In this document: positions 1-9,764 of the stretch, in pieces
Layout of the letters: every line of letters starts with the position of its first letter
Position numbering within the stretch: the stretch's first letter is position 1
Assembly (NCBI RefSeq): GCF_001705665.1
Contig: NZ_MDHA01000028.1
Location: forward strand, 1-64,000
Origin: Thioclava sp. SK-1
GTDB lineage: Bacteria; Pseudomonadota; Alphaproteobacteria; Rhodobacterales; Rhodobacteraceae
Length of the DNA stretch: 64,000 nt
Reading direction: 5' to 3'
Translations under genes and position numbers: made by a program
The notes under the pieces: generated by a model
Database searches by the model: none
What the model was told of the DNA's origin: nothing
Seen by the model: only the letters and a program-made list of their open reading frames with translations

Positions 1-363
1 CTGCTGGGCGGTGCGGGGCCTGATACGCTTTTTGGTGGGGCGGATCATGATCTGATCGGCGGCGGGGCCGGCGATGATAGCATACAGGGCAACTTGGGTT
101 TTGATACGGTCTGGGGCGGTGCGGGGGATGATCAAATCGCAGGAGGTTATGGGCTCGATCAGCTGCATGGTGGCGCAGGGGCTGACAAGATCTGGGGCGA
201 AGATCAGGCGGACAGGATCTGGGGGGATGCAGGCAATGATACGCTGCTGGGCGGTGTGGGGCCTGATACGCTTTTTGGTGGGGCGGATCATGATCTGATC
301 GGCGGCGGGGCCGGCGATGATAGCATACAGGGCAATCTGGGGCATGACACGGTCTGGGGTGGG
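1..363 (+). repeat. 243-bp-spaced direct repeat inside the RTX gene
   Basis: Bases 1 to ~92 recur at 244 to ~335 with one visible mismatch (c at 14, t at 257), and similarity continues more weakly to ~120/363. The offset of 243 bp equals 81 codons, so the duplication keeps frame and adds nine nonapeptide units. The left copy starts at the window edge, so the true repeat may be longer. Confidence 0.85.
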
Positions 364-702
364 ATGGGCCGCGACCGGATTACAGGCGGCGCGGGCAATG
401 ACCAGCTGCATGGCGGCGCGGGCAATGACCTGATCTGGGGCGGGATGGGCAATGACACGCTTTGGGGCGATTTCGGGATGGATATGTTTTATTTTCACAG
501 CAATCAGGGGGCGGACCGGATTGCCGATTTTACGCCCGGAATTGACTATCTTGTTTTGGATATTGGTATTGATGATATCTCTGATTTGTATCATGCGGAT
601 TGGCAACAGGGTCTGCGACTGGAATGGGAGGGTGGCTCGCTTTTGCTGGAAGCTGTGCAATGGAGCGACATTCACCCCGACACGGATATTGACCTGATGT
701 AA
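1..702 (+). CDS. RTX (hemolysin-type calcium-binding repeat) protein, C-terminal part
   Basis: The reading frame is open from the first base, so the N-terminus lies outside the window. About 233 residues are visible. The first ~160 are glycine/aspartate nonapeptide repeats of the GGxGxDxLx type (for example GGAGNDQLHGGAGNDLIWGG), which bind Ca2+ in a parallel beta-roll. The last ~70 residues (from about DMFYFHSNQGADRIADF) form the usual non-repeat cap of RTX proteins, containing the type I secretion signal. The protein is therefore expected to be exported by an ABC/MFP/TolC system, which is not in this window. The catalytic or adhesive part is not visible, so no function can be given. The repeats contain a 243-bp near-identical duplication, listed separately. 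Confidence 0.9.
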   Translation: MLGGAGPDTLFGGADHDLIGGGAGDDSIQGNLGFDTVWGGAGDDQIAGGYGLDQLHGGAGADKIWGEDQADRIWGDAGNDTLLGGVGPDTLFGGADHDLIGGGAGDDSIQGNLGHDTVWGGMGRDRITGGAGNDQLHGGAGNDLIWGGMGNDTLWGDFGMDMFYFHSNQGADRIADFTPGIDYLVLDIGIDDISDLYHADWQQGLRLEWEGGSLLLEAVQWSDIHPDTDIDLM

Positions 703-798
703 TCGGGGCAGGCCCTTTGTGTGTTAATCGCTTTGCTTGTCAAACAGGGCGTTAGATGCGAAAACGCCGTATAAATTCAGAAAATGGACAAGGCGTAG

Positions 799-1938
<1,140 letters not shown>

Positions 1939-2000
1939 ACGCATATGCGGGGACCGACCGTCGTCCCCGCAACCATCACCGTGCCGTCCCAAATGCTCGT

Positions 2001-2100
2001 TCAAGCCACCTTCCGTTTGAAAGCGCCTGGGCTTTTCCAGCCAAGTGTTGAGTGTCGGCGTCTTGAATTATAGACCCGGTTCATCCAAGCCAGCAGCTTG
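2001..2100 (-). pseudogene. IS3-family transposase (OrfB) C-terminal remnant
   Basis: On the minus strand the bases encode WMNRVYNSRRRHSTLGWKSP followed by GAFKRKVA and a stop. This is the characteristic end of IS3-family OrfB integrases (YN-RRRHSTLGY-SP). The ORF extends upstream to about 2339, but the residues before ~2100 do not show the DDE core and read as unrelated sequence. Only the tail of the element survives. The region 1939-2455 holds no other gene that can be supported and is probably a scar of mobile-element decay between glf and the capsule export genes. Confidence 0.75.
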
Positions 2101-2455
2101 TGACGGCGAAGGTGCTTAATGAGCGAGGTGACGTGTCGAGCCGGTGCATTCCTTCCAATTGATGTCCGACACCGGAGGCGGGCGATGATAGACATTGCGT
2201 CCCAGCGCAATGGCCCCAGCATAATGGTCTGGCGGTTGACGTTAAGCTTTGTTGCAGGAGCGATCATTTCTGGCCTGGCAACAGGGCAGACTTGCCGAGC
2301 GCGCCGGACAATACTCAGCCTACAGCGCCAATTTTGCAATCTTGGCTACAGCTGTGTTCGCCCTGAAATCGGGGCTGTGATTTTGACGCGCCCCCTCCGG
2401 TGGGGCGTTAACATACGATCTTGCACCTAGCCGGAACAGACCCCGATCCGGCGTT

Positions 2456-3109
2456 TCAGGCCATCAGACTTTGATGAAAGCTGATCGCCTCTTCGAGGTT
2501 TTCGAAATAATGCAGCTTGCCCTCTTCCAACACGATGCCGGAATCGCAAAAATCGCGTAGATCCGGCATGGCATGGCTGACCATGATCGCCCCGGCATGG
2601 CGCATACGTTCTAAAAACACAGTGCGACTTTTGCGGCGAAACGCGGCATCGCCGACCGATGTTACCTCATCCACCAGATAGGTATCGAACGGCACCCCCA
2701 TTGAGGTGCCAAAGGTCAGCCGCGATCGCATCCCGGCTGAATAGGTTCGCACCGGCATATCAAAATGTTTGCCCAGCTCGGCGAAGTCACGCACGAAATC
2801 CAGCAGCTCATCGGTATCCACCCCGTAAATCCGCGCCACAAACCGCACATTTTGGGCACCGGTCAGCTGCGGGTGAAACGATCCGCCAAATGCCACGGGC
2901 CATGAAATATGCCCATCGGTGACAATCCGCCCCTGATCGGCTGGCATTGTGCCCGCGACCATCTGCATCAAGGTGGATTTCCCCGCCCCGTTGCGGCCCA
3001 GCAAAGCCAGGGATCGCCCCGTGGGCAGGGTCAGGTTCAGATTATCGATGATCACCTTGCGCTCATGGCCGACCCAGAAGCTTTTGGACAGGTTTTCAAA
3101 CCGGATCAT
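2456..3109 (-). CDS. kpsT: Capsule polysaccharide ABC transporter ATP-binding protein (KpsT-like)
   Basis: ATPase subunit that powers export of a completed polysaccharide across the inner membrane (ABCG/Wzt-KpsT group). It has 217 residues, the short KpsT length without the C-terminal carbohydrate-binding domain of Wzt. Walker A is at 38-45 (GRNGAGKS), the signature motif is SAGMRSR at 124-130, and the Walker B region is FDTYLVDE at 141-148. It is 9 bp downstream of the kpsE-like gene on the same strand and opposite the kpsM-like permease, so the three form a KpsMTE-type exporter. No KpsC, KpsS, KpsD or KpsF is seen nearby, so either they are encoded elsewhere or this exporter serves a different lipid-linked polymer. 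Confidence 0.9.
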   Translation of the reverse strand: MIRFENLSKSFWVGHERKVIIDNLNLTLPTGRSLALLGRNGAGKSTLMQMVAGTMPADQGRIVTDGHISWPVAFGGSFHPQLTGAQNVRFVARIYGVDTDELLDFVRDFAELGKHFDMPVRTYSAGMRSRLTFGTSMGVPFDTYLVDEVTSVGDAAFRRKSRTVFLERMRHAGAIMVSHAMPDLRDFCDSGIVLEEGKLHYFENLEEAISFHQSLMA

Positions 3110-3118
3110 GGATCTGCC

Positions 3119-4627
3119 TTAGCCCCTGTCGCGGATCGAATAATAGACCAGCGCGGCAATCCCCCATGCCAATAATAAGAACAGCACGGCCAGCCCCAGG
3201 ATCTGTCCACGTTGCGGATATTCCGAAGCCTGTGCCAGCGTGGGCGCCACATAGGTCGCAAGATAACGCGATTGCCGGGACGCTTCCGCCTTGGCGGCAT
3301 CAAAGGCGGTCAGCGCAGCGGTATAGGCACTTTCCGCGAACTGGCGTTCAACCTCCAGGCCTTCATATTGCGACAACAGGCTTGGGTAATCCTCGTCAGT
3401 GCCCTCCACCTTGCTGGTTGCCAGATTGCGCCGTTCTTCGGAAATTCGGTCACGGATCACCTGAATGCGGCGCTGAGTTTGCGCCAGTCGGGGATCGTCG
3501 GGGCGCGATGTGGTGCCGCTCAGCTCGTCTTGGGCGACCAGTTCCTGTGCCAGGCTTTGCTGCAAATTGGTCAAGACGCCGGTCCGGCTGGCAATATCGG
3601 AATCCACATCAACGATCTGCGTACGGGTCCGGAATTCGGTCAACGAGGCGCGGGTATCACGCAGCCTGTCTTGTGCCAGGTCCAGATCCTCGCGTGCATA
3701 ACGCAGCGCGTCATTGCGCGCCGCTTCGCTGAGCATATTGATCAACCGTTGGCTTTCCATCACGACAGCGCGTGTTACCGCCTGGGCATAATCGGGATCA
3801 AAAGCGGTCACTTCGATTTCCGACAGGCCTGTGGATTGGTCATAAGACACCTGAACAATACGATCCCAATAGGCGGTCAGGTCTTCGATCGTGGCATCAG
3901 GGGCCAGTGCAAACACTGGGTCAGACCAGTAGTTTTGGGAATAATGGCCGCGCAAATCCAATTCTTGATCAATGGCCTGCACCATCTGCTGGGATCGGAT
4001 GAATTCATAAAGTACATCCCCATCCGACGAAGACGAGGTGCCGGTAAATGTCGCCAACCCCCCCAATAGCTCTGACGCGCCGGTACTTTCTTCAGATCTT
4101 ACCGTGAACCCGGCGGTTGAGGCATATCGGTCATCGGCCACCAGCCAAAGATAAGCCGCGATCACAATCATCGGCGCCAGGACACAGGCGATAAAACTGA
4201 TCAGCAATCCGCGATGGCGCGGTTTGAGCGTCGCGGGCGAGGCCACCGGAAGCACCTTTGGCTTGACCGCGTGTGGACCGGGAAGCGTGCCGGCTTTCTT
4301 GCCCGGGCCATTCGGACCGGGCCCTGCCCCCCGATTGTGCCCGTTGCCCGGCCCATTGCCTGCGCCCTGCCCAGGGCCATTATTGGGCCCGCGCCCTACG
4401 GCAGGTCCTGTCGCAGGGCGCGGCGCCTGAGCCCCGCCCGGAACACGTCCAGCACCATTCCCTTGTGTGTTACCCGGCCCGGCGCCCTGCTTGGCTGCGG
4501 CGCCGTTCGGGCCCACAGCACCTTGTGTGCCCCCAGCCGCCTGCGGCGTGGCAGATGCGCCAGCCTGAAGGGTAGGATCGGACATCGATGCATTTTGCGA
4601 GGGGGGCTTGGGCTGTTGGCTGTTCAC
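3119..4627 (-). CDS. kpsE: Capsule polysaccharide export inner-membrane protein (KpsE-like)
   Basis: Polysaccharide co-polymerase type protein that links the ABC exporter to the outer-membrane step. After a ~95-residue segment very rich in Gly, Pro, Ala and Asn come a transmembrane helix (GLLISFIACVLAPMIVIAAY), a periplasmic region with long predicted coiled coil (for example AREDLDLAQDRLRDTRASL) and a C-terminal helix ending in IAALVYYSIRDRG, as in KpsE/RkpR. The frame is open back to 4768, which would overlap the divergent permease. Two starts are more likely: GTG at 4627 with AGG six bases upstream (used here), or ATG at 4585 without a clear Shine-Dalgarno. The low-complexity N-terminus is unusual for KpsE. 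Confidence 0.88.
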   Translation of the reverse strand: MNSQQPKPPSQNASMSDPTLQAGASATPQAAGGTQGAVGPNGAAAKQGAGPGNTQGNGAGRVPGGAQAPRPATGPAVGRGPNNGPGQGAGNGPGNGHNRGAGPGPNGPGKKAGTLPGPHAVKPKVLPVASPATLKPRHRGLLISFIACVLAPMIVIAAYLWLVADDRYASTAGFTVRSEESTGASELLGGLATFTGTSSSSDGDVLYEFIRSQQMVQAIDQELDLRGHYSQNYWSDPVFALAPDATIEDLTAYWDRIVQVSYDQSTGLSEIEVTAFDPDYAQAVTRAVVMESQRLINMLSEAARNDALRYAREDLDLAQDRLRDTRASLTEFRTRTQIVDVDSDIASRTGVLTNLQQSLAQELVAQDELSGTTSRPDDPRLAQTQRRIQVIRDRISEERRNLATSKVEGTDEDYPSLLSQYEGLEVERQFAESAYTAALTAFDAAKAEASRQSRYLATYVAPTLAQASEYPQRGQILGLAVLFLLLAWGIAALVYYSIRDRG

Positions 4628-4674
4628 GCGGGACCTATTTGAAACTTGCCTAATTCTGGTGATACTGGGGGATA

Positions 4675-5514
4675 ATGTCCACTCGGGATTTATCACAGAT
4701 GACCACCCCCCCAATGCCCGTGTCTTTGCCAACGCGCAAGCCCGCAAGCCGTGGTCTGCGTATGGCACGTGTGATTATGGCCCTGACGCTGCGCGAAATG
4801 AGCTCGCGTTACGGGCGGTCTCCGGGGGGGTATATATGGGCTATCTTGGAACCGTTGGGTGGTATTTTCGTGATGGCATTAGGGTTTTCCCTGCTGGTGC
4901 GCAGCCCGCCCTTGGGAACCAGTTTCTTATTGTTCTATGCCAGCGGGTTCACAGCCTTTAACCTGTATCAGGGAATTTCAAATACCGTGGCCCGCGCAAT
5001 CGCTTTTTCAAAACAGTTGCTCAGCTATCCGGCGGTGTCTTGGTTGGATGCTATTTTGGCACGTTTCATCCTCAATAGCCTGACCGGTATCATGGTGGGA
5101 TATATCACCATTGTCTCAATCTTGGTGATCACCGGGGAACGGCCCAATCTGGATGTTGGACCGCTGATCGAAGGGCTGTTGCTGACGTTGCTTTTGGGGC
5201 TGTCGGTCGGCACGCTGAACTGCGCGCTGATGGGGGTCATTTCGGTCTGGGATCAGATCTGGTCCATTGCTACCCGGCCGCTGTTCATTATCTCTGGCGT
5301 GTTCTTTCTCTATGATACCTTACCGCAAACCATTCAGGATATTTTGTGGTTCAACCCGCTTTTGCATATCGTGGGGCTGATGCATATGGGGTTCTACCCA
5401 ACCTATCATCCCGTGCATATTTCGCCCCTATATGTTATCATGGTGTCGCTGGGCATGCTGTTTTTAGGCTTGGTTTTGCTGGGGCGCTATCACCGGGACA
5501 TCTTGAACCGCTAG
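4675..5514 (+). CDS. kpsM: Capsule polysaccharide ABC transporter permease (KpsM-like)
   Basis: Membrane subunit of the ABC-2 exporter family that forms the polysaccharide channel with the KpsT-like ATPase. It has 279 residues with about six hydrophobic helices. The conserved KpsM/Wzm N-terminal segment (ALTLREMSSRYGRSPGGYIW) precedes the first helix, and the end is LVLLGRYHRDILNR. ATG 4675 is preceded by GGGGG at a good distance. The gene diverges from the kpsE-like gene with only ~50 bp between them, so their promoters must lie in that short gap or inside the genes; splitting kpsM from kpsTE onto opposite strands is uncommon. Confidence 0.9.
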   Translation: MSTRDLSQMTTPPMPVSLPTRKPASRGLRMARVIMALTLREMSSRYGRSPGGYIWAILEPLGGIFVMALGFSLLVRSPPLGTSFLLFYASGFTAFNLYQGISNTVARAIAFSKQLLSYPAVSWLDAILARFILNSLTGIMVGYITIVSILVITGERPNLDVGPLIEGLLLTLLLGLSVGTLNCALMGVISVWDQIWSIATRPLFIISGVFFLYDTLPQTIQDILWFNPLLHIVGLMHMGFYPTYHPVHISPLYVIMVSLGMLFLGLVLLGRYHRDILNR

Positions 5515-5580
5515 GCGTGCGCCCGGCGCAAGGCCTGACCTGCGGCCCGCATAATTCCACAGGTCAGATCATGGGGTCGG

Positions 5581-6609
5581 TTACAGTCCCGCGGCATCAA
5601 GCCTTTGGGCCAGATGCTGCATCTGTGCCTCGGTATCGGCCATTTGACGTTCCAATTTCAGCAGCCTGCGTGCCTGGCGAATATTCGTCTCGACCAGGTA
5701 GTCCAAAATCCGGCGGCGCAAGTGCTCCATATCCGGCTGTTTGGGCGGTGTTTTGCCCGCATCCCTTGGATCGAACCCAAAACAGGATTTGAACTCTTCA
5801 AACAACGGACTGGCCTGTGCGACAATCTGTGCCGTTTGATCATAGTTGAAACATTGCTCGGCAAGCTGTTCCAGCGAGGGGATGTCAGAGGCCGAACGGA
5901 AAATCGCCTGATCAAAAGCCCGGGGCAGAACATGGTCTGGAAACCGCGTATTGAACGCGGCACGCAAGAGAATTTCAAAATCCTCACCACGTTCAAGCAC
6001 ACGCTTTTGGGGCACATCCAAGGTCACGCCGATGGCTGTAGCGAAATCTTCGGCAATATCATCGGCCGCATCATAGGAGCGCACATCCAAAAGATCGCCT
6101 GCCATTTGATGCCAGTTGATCAGGCCAGAATACCATTGCACCAGTTCACGCGCGCGGTCGTTATAGGCCTGCACCGGCCCTGGAGAGACCTTGTCACGGA
6201 TCGACCACTGCACATGGGCCGATGGCAGCCAAGAGGCCGGATCACGCGCATAACCGATCAATTGCACCGTGATCCCGGCCGCAACCAGTTGCGAAATCAT
6301 CGGCCGCATAGTCTTTGCATTGCCCGAGAATGCCTCGTTTGACAAAATGAAATGATCGGTGCCGTTTTGGTCATTGCGGGCACGCAACACCCCAATCAGA
6401 TGATCTGTTGCCGCGATCATATCCGGCGGGGATAAGGCAAAGAAATTCGATTGTTTTTCAACCCCGGAAAAATTCGGGTCGATCATATCGAACCACATGC
6501 CAAGATAATCTGCGCCCTGTGCACGCAGCCTATCCGCATTCGCCCGCAACGCCGCCTGAATGGCACTGGAGCCTGTTTTGCCCATGCCGATATGGAACGT
6601 CAATTTCAT
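5581..6609 (-). CDS. Sulfotransferase-like protein
   Basis: The N-terminus MKLTFHIGMGKTGSSAIQAA has the beta-strand/P-loop pattern of the 5'-phosphosulfate-binding loop of PAPS-dependent sulfotransferases (GxxKTGSS). A second conserved segment, IGYARDPASWLPSA, around residues 115-130 resembles the 3'-phosphate loop (RDP). The last ~50 residues form a probable coiled coil (ETNIRQARRLLKLERQMADT). The start at 6609 is chosen because GGGGAT lies six bases upstream; an in-frame ATG at 6639 has no such signal. It is the last gene of the leftward group 11203-5581. It may sulfate the polysaccharide; the acceptor cannot be read from sequence. Confidence 0.65.
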   Translation of the reverse strand: MKLTFHIGMGKTGSSAIQAALRANADRLRAQGADYLGMWFDMIDPNFSGVEKQSNFFALSPPDMIAATDHLIGVLRARNDQNGTDHFILSNEAFSGNAKTMRPMISQLVAAGITVQLIGYARDPASWLPSAHVQWSIRDKVSPGPVQAYNDRARELVQWYSGLINWHQMAGDLLDVRSYDAADDIAEDFATAIGVTLDVPQKRVLERGEDFEILLRAAFNTRFPDHVLPRAFDQAIFRSASDIPSLEQLAEQCFNYDQTAQIVAQASPLFEEFKSCFGFDPRDAGKTPPKQPDMEHLRRRILDYLVETNIRQARRLLKLERQMADTEAQMQHLAQRLDAAGL

Positions 6610-6647
6610 GCTTATCCCCGTCAAATCTGCACCCCGCAAAGGATACG

Positions 6648-7092
6648 TCAGCCAAGCTGCGCGATCATATCAAAATCGGGCGCATATGCCTGTGCGATGG
6701 CCGTTTGCCCCGCAGCAAAAGTATCGGTTTTTCCGTTCGGTTGGCCGATACATCCCCCGGAGTGAGCACCCCCGCATCCATAACCGGCTCAGCGCCAGAA
6801 CCAAGGTCGCAACCCGCATTTTATGTGAGCCCGCCGTAAAATTTTCGACAGCTCCAAGTTGCAGACCCGGGATGTGATCAAAAAAAACCGCCTTGCGTTG
6901 CAAGCGCGAATATTCAGCCAGATCGCGCAGTTTCTTACGCACTGCCGATATAAACCGGCTTTTCAGGCTGCGAACACAGATCAGATAGGACAAGACGACA
7001 AACCGCAGCCCCTGGCTGATATGCGCCGTATAATCAAGCTCTTGGACTGATCCAGTTTCGGCCTGCATGCAGATGATCGGCGTTTGGCTCAT
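6648..7092 (-). pseudogene. Small gene coupled to the glycosyltransferase, apparently frameshifted
   Basis: An ATG at 7092 overlaps the stop of the upstream glycosyltransferase (ATGA), which is strong evidence for a real, translationally coupled gene beginning MSQTPIICMQAETGSVQELD. Read as is, the frame runs 140 residues to 6670 and ends in Cys/Arg-rich sequence unlike a normal protein. Adding one A to the A5 tract (plus strand T5 at 6728-6732) joins VMDAGVLTPGDVSANRTEK to an ordinary-looking tail (YAPDFDMIAQLG, stop at 6648), but that upstream frame is itself closed near 6819. So at least two shifts seem to separate start and end. The family is not recognised; the tail resembles that of sulfotransferase-like proteins only loosely. 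Decay or sequencing error are both possible. Confidence 0.45.
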
Positions 7093-9764
7093 GGATCTGT
7101 CCCAGATTGGGTCGAGGGCACCGGTTGGGATTGGCCTTGTAAAGCACAAAGCTGTTTGAGCCTGTGTATGAACGGCTGAGCCGCACCATCCCACGTCCGA
7201 TCCTGCATATCCTGAATTGCCTGTTGTGACAGGCGTTGCAACAGATCGCGGTCGCATGCCAGCCGATCGAGTGCATGCATTGCATCCGTCACACAATGTG
7301 CATTGGACAACAAGATCCCGTTATGGCCATCCACAACCGCCTCTGACACAGCCCCCACATCTGTGGCCAATGGCACAGCGCCTGCGCGCATGGCTTCCAA
7401 AACAATCAAGGGCAAGCCTTCGAAATACGATGGCAAGACAATCACATCAGCCCATTCCAGCGCCTCGGTCATGGCCTCTGGCGTGGTCTTGGGCGGTTCC
7501 AGACTGTCGGTGATGGTTGCAGGCAGGGCTGCCCCGCCTGTCCCCAGGACTGTTCCACCGATATACCGCCATTTGATATCGAAATCGGCTTCCTGGCTGC
7601 CTTCGACAATCGGCACCAACCGGTCCAGCCCCTTTTGCATATCCAGCCGCCCGATATAAAGTGCGCGCAGCGCGCGCTCTGGAACGTGGGGCGTGCGCGG
7701 CGCCCCGGCAGTGGCGGGCAAATCAAAGCTGGGAGCGTTTGGGATCGGGATGATCTTTTCGGCGGGCATGCCCATCGCATGGCACCAATCCCCCAACATA
7801 TTAGAACATGGCAGTATCATATCATAGGCATGTTCAAACGCCAGCGCATGATAGGTATTTCCCACCGGACGGGCAAAGACCGAATGGTCCGACAGATGCA
7901 GTGAATTGGCTGTCACGACCCCAAGCCGTTTTAACTGCCCCATCACCCCTGAAATCGCGGCACCGTGGAAGTTGACCACCCCGTCCAGCCATGCAAGCAT
8001 CGCTGTGGCATTGCCCTTGTTGCCCCAACGCGACCAATCGGAAATATCAGTGCCGAAATAAGCCGCCTGCGTTGGGCCCCAAGTGGCAAATTCAGGATCT
8101 GCCAGGAAGGTGACCGTGTCAAATGTCTCGCGCCATTCCGCCGGATAGGTGATCGTGTCTTGCTCTAGGACAAACAGATGCGGGTGGAACCCTGCCCGTT
8201 TCAACGCGCGCGCGACATTCAATGCAACGCGTTCTACGCCGCCAAATTCCACCAATGGCAGCAAGAACCCAATATGAAGACCGCCATCGGCCACCCGTGG
8301 ATATGCCGCCGAAGACAGACAGGTCTGGCGCGGAATTTTATGCGTGCGCTCACGCCAGCCGATGTCCTGGGTACGCCATTCCCATGTATGGGCCGCCGCC
8401 AGGGTCAAACTGTTGCGGCGCAACCGGGCCATAAGCGCCAGCAAATCACATGCCACCCGGTCGGGCGCAGCCCCTGCCCCGTTCCAAAGGGCCTGTGGCA
8501 CAGTCATTTCGATCCGCGCGACCGAAATCGGGCAGTGCGGCAATTCCAACTGCGAGATCCAGGACAGGCTGCTGTCCTTCAGCACTTTGCGGACCAATTG
8601 TGTTTCAAGCATCGCCATACCACCGGTGACGGGCTGGGCGGAGGGGTCGCGGCTGACGCGCATCGTCAGCGTGTCCTGGCGTTGCGGCAGGGCCGGGTTA
8701 CCCGGCATCACATGTGCCACGGTCACGGGACACGCGTGGTCAAGCTGGCGTTCCAGGGCCCATAACACCCCGCTAACAAGCCCCCCATCGCACAACGTCT
8801 TCCAAAGCTGACTGTCTGTCACAACGGTTAAGGGCGGCACGAAATAACGTTTGTTGCCGGTGGTGCTGCGAAACAGCAGATCGGAATATTCGTCAAAGGA
8901 GTATATCTTGCGATTGGGGCTGGACGGATCAACCGTCCAGATCACCTGATCCGTATCGCTCAGGTGAATGGCAAAGCGGGGCGCTTCTTCCTGCTCTAAT
9001 GCCAACAGCCCCTTTGGGCTGAACAGCTGTTTATGTTTTTTGCGCATTTCAGCCCGGATCGCATCGGCATCACGTTCTGAATCCGCCAGCATGCTTTCGC
9101 CGCGTTTGCGGTATTGAAAGCCGAATTCTTCCAGGTTCATGCCCGTAAACCCGGCATCCCCCGCTGTCAGGAAGAAATCCCAATCTTCAAAGCCGGATTT
9201 AAAGGAGGTATCAAACACCACCCCTGCATCAAAGACCCGGCGATGCACCAGGCTGCCAGCTTCGCAAACATTCATCACCGTATGGATCAGCCGGGAATAT
9301 GGGCCGCCGTAATCACCCGCATAGCGCAAGCCAAACATATCAATGTTAGGATACACCCAATCCACATCGGGATGTTCGTCCAGCGCTGTCATCGCCCGGC
9401 GCAATGCAGGCGGGCGCAGACGATTGTCAGCATCAAGCAGATAAATTGCTTCCAGCTCTTGCCAGCGCGCCAAAGCATAACCAATGCCGCAGTTGCGCGC
9501 ATCCGACAGGCCACCGTTCTTTTTCGGCACATAAGCGATCTGCTCAGGATAGGCCCGCGCATAGGTGCGGCACACCTGATCCGTTTCGCGATGCGGACAA
9601 CCGTCATTGACTAAGACAATGCGAATGCCCCAAGGCGCATCTTGATCCAAAATACTGTCGATCGCTTCACTTAATAAGACCGAGTGCCGGAAGATCGGGA
9701 TAACCACCGCCACACGCACCGCCATATCAGACGCGGATTGATCGCTACCTTTCGTCATGATCAT
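7089..9764 (-). CDS. Two-domain glycosyltransferase (GT2 + GT4 fusion)
   Basis: 891 residues carrying two transferase domains. The N-terminal domain (~15-260) is a GT2 fold: VAVVIPIFRHSVLLSEAIDS, an ARNCGIGYA segment and the metal/nucleotide motif LLDADNRL. A middle section (~260-480) has no clear family. The C-terminal domain (~490-870) is GT-B/GT4: HIGFLLPLVEFGGVERVALN, ALYIGRLDMQKGLDRL and the E-x7-E type motif FEGLPLIVLEAMRAG. Such fusions usually add two successive sugars. Its start overlaps the stop of the upstream gene (ATGA at 9761-9764) and its stop overlaps the next start, so three genes are tightly coupled. The donor sugars are unknown. Confidence 0.9.
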   Translation of the reverse strand: MIMTKGSDQSASDMAVRVAVVIPIFRHSVLLSEAIDSILDQDAPWGIRIVLVNDGCPHRETDQVCRTYARAYPEQIAYVPKKNGGLSDARNCGIGYALARWQELEAIYLLDADNRLRPPALRRAMTALDEHPDVDWVYPNIDMFGLRYAGDYGGPYSRLIHTVMNVCEAGSLVHRRVFDAGVVFDTSFKSGFEDWDFFLTAGDAGFTGMNLEEFGFQYRKRGESMLADSERDADAIRAEMRKKHKQLFSPKGLLALEQEEAPRFAIHLSDTDQVIWTVDPSSPNRKIYSFDEYSDLLFRSTTGNKRYFVPPLTVVTDSQLWKTLCDGGLVSGVLWALERQLDHACPVTVAHVMPGNPALPQRQDTLTMRVSRDPSAQPVTGGMAMLETQLVRKVLKDSSLSWISQLELPHCPISVARIEMTVPQALWNGAGAAPDRVACDLLALMARLRRNSLTLAAAHTWEWRTQDIGWRERTHKIPRQTCLSSAAYPRVADGGLHIGFLLPLVEFGGVERVALNVARALKRAGFHPHLFVLEQDTITYPAEWRETFDTVTFLADPEFATWGPTQAAYFGTDISDWSRWGNKGNATAMLAWLDGVVNFHGAAISGVMGQLKRLGVVTANSLHLSDHSVFARPVGNTYHALAFEHAYDMILPCSNMLGDWCHAMGMPAEKIIPIPNAPSFDLPATAGAPRTPHVPERALRALYIGRLDMQKGLDRLVPIVEGSQEADFDIKWRYIGGTVLGTGGAALPATITDSLEPPKTTPEAMTEALEWADVIVLPSYFEGLPLIVLEAMRAGAVPLATDVGAVSEAVVDGHNGILLSNAHCVTDAMHALDRLACDRDLLQRLSQQAIQDMQDRTWDGAAQPFIHRLKQLCALQGQSQPVPSTQSGTDP

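Noticed and set aside
1-480. Regular repeats as a CRISPR array
   Set aside because: The repeats encode Gly/Asp nonapeptides in an open frame and have no spacer pattern.
2119-2430. 103-residue plus-strand ORF in the IS scar
   Set aside because: No motif; overlaps the transposase remnant and looks like random open frame.
3212-4069. 285-residue plus-strand ORF
   Set aside because: Antisense to the kpsE-like gene; its translation has no recognisable motif while the minus strand gives a clear family match.
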